Shown piece after piece: positions 1 through 5,418 of a stretch of DNA of 8,384 bases. Made by a program: the position numbers and the translations under genes. How positions within the stretch are numbered: position 1 is the stretch's first letter; each line of letters begins with the position of its first letter. Where the stretch lies: contig WALH01000081.1 in NCBI GenBank assembly GCA_015522935.1, positions 1 through 8,384 on the forward strand, given 5' to 3'. Origin of the DNA: DHVE2 group archaeon. Its GTDB lineage: Archaea; Thermoplasmatota; Thermoplasmata; Thermoplasmatales; Aciduliprofundaceae. The notes beneath the pieces were generated by a model, which saw nothing but the letters and a program-made list of their open reading frames with translations, ran no database searches and was not told the origin of the DNA.

Positions 1-150
1 CTCCTGCAACCCAGCACTAAGTTTCTTTTTGGGATGAAACACTTTTCTTTCTAAAGAAAAGGGTTCTTTCTTTGGGGGTAAATGAACATCGTAAGATGCG
101 AACACGTCCTGCAAAGCAGGACGATGGCACCTTTTTTAAAGGGGCTTCAG
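1..150. other. Unassigned non-coding stretch with inverted repeats
   Basis: I see no supportable gene here. The stretch lies 3' of the tRNA-Arg gene. It contains a perfect 8-bp hairpin with a 3-nt loop (105-112/116-123), a second short inverted repeat (87-92/121-126) that competes with it, and a 13-nt pyrimidine/purine block at 47-59 that recurs in inverted orientation inside the tRNA intron (218-230). An 11-nt direct repeat (138-148) matches the tRNA exon/intron junction (227-237). It could be trailer sequence or an unrecognised small RNA. I could not match it to tRNA, box C/D or H/ACA consensus elements. Confidence 0.4.
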
Positions 151-275
151 CGGGCTCGCCGGGATTCGAACCCGGGTCAGGGGCTTTCTTAAACCCCTTC
201 TTTACGGGTAAAGCCGCTTTCTTTAGAAAGGGGCTTCCGGAGGCCCCCAGGATATCCATACTACCCCACGAGCCC
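151..275 (-). tRNA. tRNA-Arg (anticodon CCG) with a 51-nt intron
   Basis: Decodes the arginine codon CGG. Read on the minus strand, the acceptor strands GGGCTCG (275-269) and CGAGCCC (158-152) pair over 7 bp with G as discriminator. The T arm is CCGGG-TTCGAAT-CCCGG. The anticodon stem GGGGC/GCCCC closes a 7-nt loop CTCCGGA with anticodon CCG. The intron lies at the usual archaeal site between tRNA positions 37 and 38 (236-186). It folds into a hairpin whose base is about 9 bp (228-236 with 191-199). The terminal CCA is not encoded, as in many archaea. A strict bulge-helix-bulge could not be drawn, so the exact splice point may shift by one A. The 5' end directly abuts the stop codon of rps27ae and I see no separate TATA box, so it is probably co-transcribed and released by RNase P. 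Confidence 0.9.
186..236 (-). other. tRNA-Arg intron
   Basis: A 51-nt intron at the 37/38 position of the tRNA-Arg. It begins with AAGCCCC, which duplicates the start of the 3' exon (AGCCCC), so the anticodon-stem strand GGGGC has two possible partners. Internally it holds a basal helix and two small hairpins, around CTTTCTAAAGAAAG and CTTTACCCGTAAAG. Removal would need the archaeal splicing endonuclease. Confidence 0.8.
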
Positions 276-428
276 TTATTTTTTCTTGAATTCGGTGTAA
301 CCACATTTACCACAGGAGTACCTATCTCCGTGATCGGCCATAAAAACTCCAGGGCCACATTTGGGGCAGAAACGACGCTTACGGACGAGTTTCCCATTTT
401 TTATCTCATATAACTCTCTTTTTTGCAT
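276..428 (-). CDS. rps27ae: Ribosomal protein S27ae
   Basis: A 50-residue zinc-ribbon protein of the small ribosomal subunit, the archaeal counterpart of the ribosomal part of eukaryotic ubiquitin-S27a fusions. Two CxxC pairs (C21-P-K-C24 and C39-G-K-C42) form the zinc site. The N-terminus is very basic (KLVRKRRF) and the C-terminus ends FKKK, as expected for an rRNA binder. No ubiquitin domain is fused. The ATG at 428 has a strong Shine-Dalgarno GGAGG (minus strand, 440-436) 7 nt upstream. That site sits inside the last codons of rps24e, whose stop is only 2 nt away, so the two are translationally linked. Its own TAA ends exactly where the tRNA-Arg begins. Length and motifs match the family. 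Confidence 0.95.
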   Translation of the reverse strand: MQKRELYEIKNGKLVRKRRFCPKCGPGVFMADHGDRYSCGKCGYTEFKKK

Positions 429-430
429 AA

Positions 431-730
431 TTATGCCTCCTCTTTCTTCTTTATAAGTCTATTTCTTATCAGGATATATTCAGGCTCCACCTTCATAGCG
501 TGTTCAACGCTCTCATAAATTTTTGCGTAGCCCTTACTTTCATTTGATCCAAATGGAGTGTGAATATACTGCAGAATAACATACCTCTTATCAGCGTTCA
601 TATTTGCGGCTATAAGGTTTCTAACATCCTCTCTTGATGGCGTTTTTTCCTTTTCATGCTTAATCACGAATTTCAGTTCGAGCCTGTGCAGCAAGGGATT
701 ATTCCTCTTCTCCAAGATTTGCAGTTCCAT
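431..730 (-). CDS. rps24e: Ribosomal protein S24e
   Basis: A 99-residue small-subunit ribosomal protein found in archaea and eukaryotes. The S24e signature is clear. The N-terminal strand carries the RNNPLLHR segment, followed by ELKFVIKHEKEKTPSREDVR, then the central RYVILQYIHTPFGSNESKG, where the FG(S)..S.G turn is characteristic, and AKIYES in the C-terminal part. The basic/acidic tail is KKKEEA. The ATG at 730 is preceded at 7 nt by GGAGGT and lies 3 nt after the stop of the dephospho-CoA kinase gene. It belongs to the rpoE1-spt4-kinase-rps24e-rps27ae operon, an arrangement that I recall as common in euryarchaea. Confidence 0.96.
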   Translation of the reverse strand: MELQILEKRNNPLLHRLELKFVIKHEKEKTPSREDVRNLIAANMNADKRYVILQYIHTPFGSNESKGYAKIYESVEHAMKVEPEYILIRNRLIKKKEEA

Positions 731-733
731 TAC

Positions 734-1258
734 TCATACCTCCATTTCTTCAATTAGCCTTGTAACATTTTCCTTGTGATGCTCATCCACTTCTAAGACT
801 ACCAAACCCGTATATGGCATTCCATATATAACAATAGCGCCCAATGGGGAGAAATGAACAACTGGAATGACTGCAAGATCTTCTTCGCCCTGCACATCTA
901 TCCTGATTTTCTTATCCGAAATTATTGCCGTTCTTACAGCGTTCCATAACTCAGTGGTTATCATTCCAGGGGGATTTTTCACTTTCATTACCTCATCACC
1001 GAAATCCCTGATCATGTCAAAATTCACCTCTTCCCTCTTGGTGCGGTAATCAACTATTGCAATTTTCGGTTCAAGCTTCAGCTTCAAAAGAGTGTAGGTA
1101 ACAACATCACCCACAGAATAGAATGTTCTTCCATTCAACAGTTTGGGAAGTTCATTCTCGCTTTTAATTTCCCCATAGAGTTTTCTGAGTTTCTCTCTTA
1201 ATTTCTCTGGAAGAATCAAAGTTTTATCTAACTCTAATGGCGAATTCTCCATTTTCAA
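734..1258 (-). CDS. GTP-dependent dephospho-CoA kinase (DUF359 family)
   Basis: Matches the archaeal DUF359 family (PF04019), which catalyses the last step of coenzyme A synthesis by phosphorylating dephospho-CoA with GTP. It is unrelated to bacterial CoaE. Visible family motifs, in 174-residue numbering, are SVGDVVT (48-54), IAIVDYRTKRE (67-77), VKNPPGMIT (93-101), VQGEEDLAVIP (122-132) and YGMPYTGLVV (145-154). The predicted protein is cytoplasmic. The chosen start is TTG at 1258, because a Shine-Dalgarno AAGGAG lies 7 nt before it. The ATG at 1252, two codons later, has the same site at an unfavourable 13 nt. With the TTG start the gene overlaps spt4 by 35 nt, indicating coupled translation. 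Linkage to spt4 and rps24e is commonly seen for this family. Function is from family knowledge; the start is the main uncertainty. Confidence 0.9.
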   Translation of the reverse strand: MKMENSPLELDKTLILPEKLREKLRKLYGEIKSENELPKLLNGRTFYSVGDVVTYTLLKLKLEPKIAIVDYRTKREEVNFDMIRDFGDEVMKVKNPPGMITTELWNAVRTAIISDKKIRIDVQGEEDLAVIPVVHFSPLGAIVIYGMPYTGLVVLEVDEHHKENVTRLIEEMEV

Positions 1259-1406
1259 GGTTCATCTCCTTGGCTATCTGAGAAAGCTCTTTATTCACTA
1301 TGAAAACGTAGCCGTGCCATTCCAATGTTGTCTCCCCACCACAGTATGGACATCTCAATTCTGTCGTGATTCTTCTGCATTTTTTGCAGGCTCTCAGTTC
1401 CTTCAT
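1224..1406 (-). CDS. spt4: Transcription elongation factor Spt4 (RpoE2)
   Basis: A 60-residue zinc protein that partners Spt5 (NusG-like) to bind the RNA polymerase clamp and support processive elongation. It was formerly annotated as RNA polymerase subunit E''. Zinc ligands are C7-K-K-C10 and C19-P-Y-C22, followed by the GWHG-like EWHGYVFIVN segment typical of Spt4, with SQIAKEM near the C-terminus. I chose the ATG at 1406 because GGTG lies about 7 nt upstream. The in-frame ATG at 1412, which forms an ATGA overlap with the rpoE1 stop, is also possible and would add two residues. The gene follows rpoE1 directly, the conserved archaeal order. Confidence 0.94.
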   Translation of the reverse strand: MKELRACKKCRRITTELRCPYCGGETTLEWHGYVFIVNKELSQIAKEMNLENGEFAIRVR

Positions 1407-1408
1407 AT

Positions 1409-2002
1409 TCATCCACCTTTATTCTCTTTAGTCATTTCCTCAATCCACTCTATTTTTCCAAGACCCTGTTGCCTCATCGTGAGCCCTATTCTGCTGTGGC
1501 GCGGATTTGCATCATTGATATTAAGTGCCACGATTTTTGCAATTAGCTTATCTTTAACCTTCAAAACCTTTTTGCTCTCCTTACCAATGAGCCTTTTGTT
1601 TTCTGTATCCACATCTATCACATCGTCTATTATCTGACTTATGTGGAGCAAACCATCTATGGGCCCAAGGTTTAGAAACGCCCCGAATTTAAGCACGTCC
1701 ACAACCGAGCCTAAAACAACCTCCTGAAGTTCTGGATGAAACGCAAGTGCCCTGAACCTCACCTTCTGATACACCGCTCCATCCCCCGGAACTATTATTC
1801 CATCACCAACCTTTTGCATGGAAAGAAGGAGAACTATTATATACTTAACTTCCGCAGGATCTTTAACCTCTTCACGTGAGAAGGAATAAACTTTCCCCTC
1901 TATTTTCTCTCTTGCAAGTTGCTCAAGCACATTATCTATATCCTCACTTAACATCTCGGGGGGTATGCGTATAACATCTTCCCGTTCAACAACCACATAC
2001 AT
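1409..2002 (-). CDS. rpoE1: RNA polymerase subunit Rpo7 (E')
   Basis: A 197-residue stalk subunit of archaeal RNA polymerase, homologous to eukaryotic Rpb7. It pairs with Rpo4, helps open the promoter and binds nascent RNA. The N-terminal tip domain contains the hallmark GDGIIVPGDGAVY (residues 66-78). A C-terminal S1 RNA-binding domain follows (GSVVDVLKFGAFLNLGPIDG, HISQIIDD, GLTMRQQGLGKIEWIEE). The start at 2002 (MYVVVE) matches the family start. It also sits about 27 nt from a TATA box, giving a leaderless mRNA, and the upstream ATG at 2020 would fall before transcription begins. The tip domain seems to carry about 11 extra residues between EG and GDG compared with the Methanocaldococcus protein as I remember it. 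First gene of the operon. Confidence 0.95.
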   Translation of the reverse strand: MYVVVEREDVIRIPPEMLSEDIDNVLEQLAREKIEGKVYSFSREEVKDPAEVKYIIVLLLSMQKVGDGIIVPGDGAVYQKVRFRALAFHPELQEVVLGSVVDVLKFGAFLNLGPIDGLLHISQIIDDVIDVDTENKRLIGKESKKVLKVKDKLIAKIVALNINDANPRHSRIGLTMRQQGLGKIEWIEEMTKENKGG

Positions 2003-2024
2003 GCATAGGCGAAAGTTCATTGAG

Positions 2025-2037
2025 TTTATAAATTTTT
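2025..2037 (-). promoter_or_regulatory. TATA box of the rpoE1 operon
   Basis: On the minus strand AAAAATTTATAAA, preceded by GGA as a partial BRE. Its centre lies about 27 nt from the ATG at 2002, which implies a leaderless transcript. It drives rpoE1 through rps27ae and probably the tRNA. Confidence 0.75.
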
Positions 2038-2076
2038 CCTACCAGAGCTTGTAATCCATTTTCAGTCTGCCACCTG

Positions 2077-2092
2077 AGTTAATTACTTATAC
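2077..2092 (+). promoter_or_regulatory. Possible promoter of the riboswitch operon
   Basis: A/T-rich stretch GAGTTAATTACTTATAC. A TATA-like element centred near 2082 would place transcription start around 2108, just before the riboswitch P1 helix at 2111. It is back to back with the rpoE1 promoter. No strong consensus is visible, so the exact box is uncertain. Confidence 0.4.
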
Positions 2093-2108
2093 TTCAATTT
2101 TATTTAGA

Positions 2109-2157
2109 GGGTGGTGATGGGGCTCACCACAATGCCGCAAGGCTGATGGCTCCTTTT
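2109..2157 (+). promoter_or_regulatory. Fluoride riboswitch (crcB motif)
   Basis: The leader matches the fluoride-sensing aptamer almost base for base. P1 is GTGGTG/CACCAC (2111-2116/2125-2130). Its 8-nt loop ATGGGGCT begins with the conserved ATG. A 2-4-nt A-rich linker follows, then P2 TGCC-GCAA-GGC with a GNRA loop (2134-2143), then the invariant TGATGGC (2144-2150). The loop GGGGC (2119-2123) can pair with GCTCC (2149-2153), giving the defining pseudoknot with one G-T wobble. The Thermotoga petrophila aptamer, as I remember it, has the same parts in the same order and spacing. It precedes a start codon at 2172 and so should control that operon. Identification rests on motif and structure; fluoride binding is untested. 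Confidence 0.92.
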
Positions 2158-2158
2158 C

Positions 2159-2166
2159 AAAGGTGG
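2159..2166 (+). promoter_or_regulatory. Shine-Dalgarno site within the riboswitch expression platform
   Basis: AAAGGTGG lies 5 nt before the ATG at 2172 and matches the archaeal AGGTG core. CCTT at 2152-2155 can pair with AAGG at 2160-2163 over 4 bp with a TTCA loop, hiding the site. The same C2152 and C2153 are needed for the fluoride pseudoknot, so the two pairings exclude each other. This suggests translation is turned on by ligand. It is inferred from base-pairing only, and the masking helix is short. Confidence 0.6.
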
Positions 2167-2171
2167 TCCCT

Positions 2172-2489
2172 ATGCTTGAAATAGAAGTTAAAAAAGATGT
2201 ATTCGAAGAAATCAGGTATATGGATGATGACTTATTCAATAAATACCTGAAAAACAGGCTTAAATTATTTGTTATGGAACTGGAAAATAATGATGAGGAG
2301 AAGCTTGTGGAGAAGAAGAATGAGATCAAAGAGAGAATTGACAAAATGTTAGAGGAAATTCGTAGTCTTTCAGATTTTTCCAGTAAAGCGGAGAATGACA
2401 AAAAGGAGATGGAGATGTGGGTTGAAAAATTAGATTTGGAGAACAAAAGACTTTTAAAGGAGTTGAAAGCTCATGAAAATCATAATTAA
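2172..2489 (+). CDS. Unknown coiled-coil protein under fluoride riboswitch control
   Basis: I do not recognise this 105-residue protein. It is highly charged (rich in K, E and D) with no membrane segment, signal peptide or cysteine. Residues 1-35 could form a strand followed by two helices (LEIEVKKDVFEEIRY, then DDDLFNKYLKNRLKLFV), loosely like a ribbon-helix-helix fold. Residues about 36-102 look like a long coiled coil. The ATG at 2172 is chosen over an in-frame GTG at 2163 because that GTG lies inside the Shine-Dalgarno site. It is the first gene after the fluoride riboswitch and overlaps the next gene by 17 nt, so the two probably act together. Known riboswitch targets (CrcB/Fluc, CLC-F, enolase, pyrophosphatase) are excluded by size and composition. 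A role in the fluoride response is inference from context. Confidence 0.85.
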   Translation: MLEIEVKKDVFEEIRYMDDDLFNKYLKNRLKLFVMELENNDEEKLVEKKNEIKERIDKMLEEIRSLSDFSSKAENDKKEMEMWVEKLDLENKRLLKELKAHENHN

Positions 2490-2892
2490 ATCAGGAATCT
2501 TGAGAAGGAGAAAATTCACGATTAACGATAATAACCAACTGCTCATTCAAAAAATCTCCAAAGAATACGGTTTATCGGAGGAATATGTAGTGAGGATGAC
2601 CATTGAAGGCAGGAAATTGCAACCCTCTAAAAATGCCAGAAAAATTGAAAACCTTAGAAAGGAAATTGACGAACTTAACAGAAGAATGTTCATATTAGAG
2701 GGAGAGTGGAGTGCTTTACGATATAAAGCGCATACCCTTGCAAAGGATAATAAAACACTTGCTTTGGTTCTTACAGGTCTCTTAAGTCAGAACAGAACCC
2801 TTCGAAGACAGTTGGGGTTAAAAAAGGAGTATGATGAGTTGCGAAAACTTGTGGATTACTATATATTTGAGGTTCATGGTTCCAGGCTGTAA
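2473..2892 (+). CDS. Unknown RHH-like coiled-coil protein, second gene of the riboswitch operon
   Basis: Not a recognised family; 139 residues, basic, without membrane segments. Residues about 13-48 resemble a ribbon-helix-helix unit: a strand RKFTIND, helix NQLLIQKISKEY, the turn GLSEEY, and a second helix VVRMTIEGRKL. Residues about 55-130 form a coiled coil (IENLRKEIDELNRRM and later LSQNRTLRRQLGLKKEYDELRKLV). If the N-terminal reading is right, it may bind DNA as a dimer, but this is inference. It starts within the end of the preceding gene (17-nt overlap), with GGAG 10 nt before its ATG, so translation is likely coupled and both are governed by the fluoride riboswitch. A T-rich terminator follows its TAA. 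Confidence 0.85.
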   Translation: MKIIIKSGILRRRKFTINDNNQLLIQKISKEYGLSEEYVVRMTIEGRKLQPSKNARKIENLRKEIDELNRRMFILEGEWSALRYKAHTLAKDNKTLALVLTGLLSQNRTLRRQLGLKKEYDELRKLVDYYIFEVHGSRL

Positions 2893-2905
2893 TTTTTTAA
2901 TTTTG
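2890..2905 (+). terminator. Oligo-T terminator of the riboswitch operon
   Basis: TAATTTTTTAATTTTG directly at the stop codon has runs of six and four T. This is the U-rich type of archaeal intrinsic terminator. It separates the two-gene operon from the DUF373 promoter at about 2921. Confidence 0.6.
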
Positions 2906-2920
2906 TATCCTCTTGATTGG

Positions 2921-2936
2921 AAAAGATTTAATAAAT
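2921..2936 (+). promoter_or_regulatory. BRE/TATA of the DUF373 gene
   Basis: AAAAGATTTAATAAAT has a TATA element centred near 2931, about 24-26 nt before the GTG at 2955. Transcription would begin at the start codon, giving a leaderless mRNA. Confidence 0.65.
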
Positions 2937-2954
2937 AAAGTGCAATAACGAATT

Positions 2955-4082
2955 GTGAAAACTCTTATTCTCTGTGTGGACAGGGACGATGATTTAGGCA
3001 GAAAGGCGAGTGTGAGGGGGCCTGTAATTGGGAGAGAAGATAATCTTCAAGCTGCTATTTCACTCGCTTTAGCTGATCCTGAGGATTCTGATGCAAATGC
3101 AATTTTTGCAGCCATATCCACCTTTGATAAATTGAGGAAGGAAGGAAAGGATGTGGAAATCGCAACCCTAACGGGAAGCGAGAGTGTAGGGATGAAAAGT
3201 GACGAAATCATAAGCAAGCAGATTGACGAAGTTCTCAGCAAAATCGATGTCAAAGATATAATCTTTGTGAGTGATGGAAGCGAGGATGAGTTCATCATAC
3301 CCATTATAACATCAAGAAGGCCTGTAAAGCATTTAAAAAGGGTTATAGTAAAACAGGCGAAAAACATAGAGAGCACGTATTATATAATTACGAAGGCACT
3401 CAAGGATAAAAAGTTAACGAGGAAAATTTTAATTCCCACCGCTCTTATATTCCTGGCATACGCATTTGCAGTACTTTTAATTATGATCATCAAAATGCTG
3501 AGTCCTGGATGGAACGTTATTGATCCCGGTTCATTTGCTCTTATGATCATAACCATGACGCTTGGACTATACTTTTTGGAACGCTCCTACGGGGTATCTG
3601 TAAGAACGAGAAATATTGTGGCATACTTTAAAGAGGCAATGGTTGAAGCGAAAGTTACAATAGGTGGGGATATAATAGCTCTTCTTATCGTACTTGCGGG
3701 TCTGGATTTTGCGTATATGGATGCAACCACATCCACAAACATTTTGACACAGACTCTTTTATTTCTCCATACATTCATCCTGTGGTTTGTGTTTGCAGTT
3801 ATAGTGAGAGAAGGAGCAAAGACCTTTGACATATGGATTCATCGAGGAGCCTACAATAGAAGATTCTGGGTTGGATTCCTGACTCTTTTATCAATTGGTA
3901 TAATATCTTACGCCACGCTGGATTATTTTCTCCTGATGATGGGTAAGATTGGCAGGGCATCGGTAATTCCAATAACAGTTATGATAGGAAGTGGTGTGCT
4001 TGTGGGTATAATAGCAGCAGTGCTCCATCGATCCTTAATGAGTGAGAAAAATGCAGATAGAGGAATGGATGGAAATATATAG
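2955..4082 (+). CDS. DUF373 family membrane protein
   Basis: A 375-residue archaeal protein of unknown biochemical role. The soluble N-terminal domain (about 1-155) has the family segments LCVDRDDDLGRKA (6-18) and SDGSEDEFIIPIITSR (106-121). It is followed by about six membrane helices, near 158-181, 192-208, 237-256, 265-286, 303-327 and 335-357. No catalytic motif is known to me. The GTG start is favoured by a TATA box 24-26 nt upstream with no room for a Shine-Dalgarno leader. Its 3' end overlaps the pterin kinase gene by 32 nt, so it heads an operon. A link to cofactor synthesis is conceivable from context only. Confidence 0.88.
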   Translation: MKTLILCVDRDDDLGRKASVRGPVIGREDNLQAAISLALADPEDSDANAIFAAISTFDKLRKEGKDVEIATLTGSESVGMKSDEIISKQIDEVLSKIDVKDIIFVSDGSEDEFIIPIITSRRPVKHLKRVIVKQAKNIESTYYIITKALKDKKLTRKILIPTALIFLAYAFAVLLIMIIKMLSPGWNVIDPGSFALMIITMTLGLYFLERSYGVSVRTRNIVAYFKEAMVEAKVTIGGDIIALLIVLAGLDFAYMDATTSTNILTQTLLFLHTFILWFVFAVIVREGAKTFDIWIHRGAYNRRFWVGFLTLLSIGIISYATLDYFLLMMGKIGRASVIPITVMIGSGVLVGIIAAVLHRSLMSEKNADRGMDGNI

Positions 4083-4707
4083 CAAGATCGAAGAGGATTT
4101 TTCATTTGAGAGGATGAGAGAGGTCAAAGCCAGAAATACCCTATCACATATTTTAGGGAATAAATTTCTATCAATGGAGGAGCTTAAAGTGATCATACCC
4201 CCCAAGGTCTTTGTGGTGGGCTTCTCACCGAATTTAGAGAAGGAAATTGATATTATAAAAGATGATGATTTTGTCATTGCTGCAGACGAGGCATCCGTTA
4301 TTCTCTATAATTCAGGAATTAAACCGGCCATAGTCATGACTGATCTGGATGGAGATGTGGAAAAGTATTATCAAATGGATTCAATATTCGGGATTCACGC
4401 CCATGGTGATAATATCAATCTTCTTCCTCTTGCTGCACATTTCAAAAAAAGATTTGGAACTACACAGATTGAGCCTGTGTGGAATGTGTACAACTTTGGA
4501 GGATTCACAGATGGGGATAGAGGTATATTTCTTGCATATTACTTTGGAGCAAAGAAAATAAATCTTGTGGGCTTTGATTTTGACAGTCCAAGATTCAAGC
4601 GGGGAAAGGACATGGAGAAGAAGAGGAAAAAACTGCAGTGGGCAAAGAAGCTCATAGGGTACCTTATAGATAATGGGGCAAATATAATAATCAAAGAGCA
4701 GCGATAG
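4051..4707 (+). CDS. mptE: 6-hydroxymethyl-7,8-dihydropterin diphosphokinase, MptE type
   Basis: A 218-residue enzyme expected to transfer pyrophosphate from ATP to 6-hydroxymethyl-7,8-dihydropterin, a step in archaeal methanopterin or folate-type cofactor synthesis. It belongs to the archaeal MptE/DUF115-related fold, not to bacterial FolK. Conserved motifs are the DEAS segment and MTDLDGD (about 97-102), HAHGDN (116-121), NFGGFTDGDRG (148-158) and VGFDFD (173-178). The ATG at 4051 is preceded by GTGAG at 4 nt; an in-frame GTG at 4042 would add three residues. It overlaps the end of the DUF373 gene. Identification is by motif; which pterin cofactor it serves cannot be told from this window. 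Confidence 0.87.
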   Translation: MQIEEWMEIYSKIEEDFSFERMREVKARNTLSHILGNKFLSMEELKVIIPPKVFVVGFSPNLEKEIDIIKDDDFVIAADEASVILYNSGIKPAIVMTDLDGDVEKYYQMDSIFGIHAHGDNINLLPLAAHFKKRFGTTQIEPVWNVYNFGGFTDGDRGIFLAYYFGAKKINLVGFDFDSPRFKRGKDMEKKRKKLQWAKKLIGYLIDNGANIIIKEQR

Positions 4708-4729
4708 AATTAAATCCCCATAGAATATA

Positions 4730-5155
4730 ATGTGTGATATGAGTATTCTCAGTCCTGGGTTTGCAGCGATTCTCAGCGCTCTTCTTGTGATCTATGTGGG
4801 GATAGTTGTGGAAAAATATTACGTGGCGTGGGACAGCGTGTACACGAATACGCTCAGCTTCATAATAATCCTTGGCTCAATAGATCTCAACGAATATGTT
4901 TTTCTGCTTCTCCTTGTGTATACATTACTTGGATACATAGCCGTCAAAATGAGATGGAAGCGAATATTCCCGCTTTTTGGATGCAAAACTTACGGGTCAT
5001 TAATGCTTGTTCTAACCCTCGGTTCTGAGGGTTATATTTTTGGATTGTATTCTGTGGAATCCGTCCTCATCTCATGGATTATAGTAGCCATTATAGTTCA
5101 TTTTGTGGGCTATGAGTATGTGAAATATTCCCGAAAAAAGAGGAGGAGAAAATAA
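4730..5155 (+). CDS. Small multi-pass membrane protein, unknown family
   Basis: A 141-residue hydrophobic protein I cannot assign to a family. Membrane segments lie near residues 9-28, 42-72 (one or two passes), 88-106 and 110-128. The tail is strongly basic (RKKRRRK) and probably cytoplasmic. Glutamate and aspartate lie near or in the membrane spans (for example E28, D52, E55, E100, E110), but no transporter motif is evident. The start is uncertain. ATG 4730 has no clear ribosome site. ATG 4739 lies about 27 nt after a weak TATA-like ATTAAAT (4709-4715) and could be leaderless. Its TAA overlaps the next ATG by one base, so it is translated together with the UPF0248 gene. Confidence 0.8.
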   Translation: MCDMSILSPGFAAILSALLVIYVGIVVEKYYVAWDSVYTNTLSFIIILGSIDLNEYVFLLLLVYTLLGYIAVKMRWKRIFPLFGCKTYGSLMLVLTLGSEGYIFGLYSVESVLISWIIVAIIVHFVGYEYVKYSRKKRRRK

Positions 5156-5418
5156 TGGTTAAAAAAACCCTTAATGAGTACAAGTGGCGGAATGACAGGG
5201 ATTTTTCAAAAATTGAAGTGTATTATGTGGATCGCCTTAATCCGAGGGGATACGCAATTTTGGTTGGAGATGACATAGTTGACTTAGGGGATAAGTTTAT
5301 ATTTACCCGAAATGGAATGATTCCATATCACCGTGTAATTCGGATTCTCTATGATGGAGAAGTTATATGGACTCGTGTGTCGGCGGGTGAGAATCGTAGT
5401 AAACATAGGCGAAAATAA
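5155..5418 (+). CDS. UPF0248/MJ1316-type protein (DUF504)
   Basis: An 87-residue protein of the archaeal UPF0248 family (PF04457, also described as the MJ1316 RNA cyclic group end recognition domain and proposed to act in RNA repair or processing). The family core is visible: KIEVYYVDRLNPRG, then VDLGDKFIFTRNGMIPYHRVIRI and GEVIWTR, where IPYHRV..I...G..VW is diagnostic. A basic tail (SKHRRK) follows. The ATG overlaps the stop of the membrane-protein gene (TAATG), with a strong GGAGG upstream near 5142-5147. The last 56 nt overlap the convergent DUF2085 gene on the other strand. The family role is a proposal, not demonstrated as far as I know. Confidence 0.88.
   Translation: MVKKTLNEYKWRNDRDFSKIEVYYVDRLNPRGYAILVGDDIVDLGDKFIFTRNGMIPYHRVIRILYDGEVIWTRVSAGENRSKHRRK

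Noticed and set aside
1..54. Open frame from the left edge to a TAA at 52-54, possibly the tail of a gene
   Set aside because: Only 17 codons with no recognisable sequence; could be chance.
17..413. Long open frames on both strands (17-397 minus, 72-413 plus)
   Set aside because: They run through the tRNA gene and out of frame with rps27ae. The tRNA structure and S27ae zinc motifs explain the region.
2003..2020. Upstream ATG at 2020 for rpoE1
   Set aside because: It lies too close to the TATA box to be transcribed, and the Rpo7 family begins at the MY of 2002.
2087..2446. 119-codon minus-strand frame opposite the first riboswitch gene
   Set aside because: A serine-rich shadow of a lysine/glutamate-rich coiled coil. 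It would run through the riboswitch in antisense and has no promoter or ribosome site.
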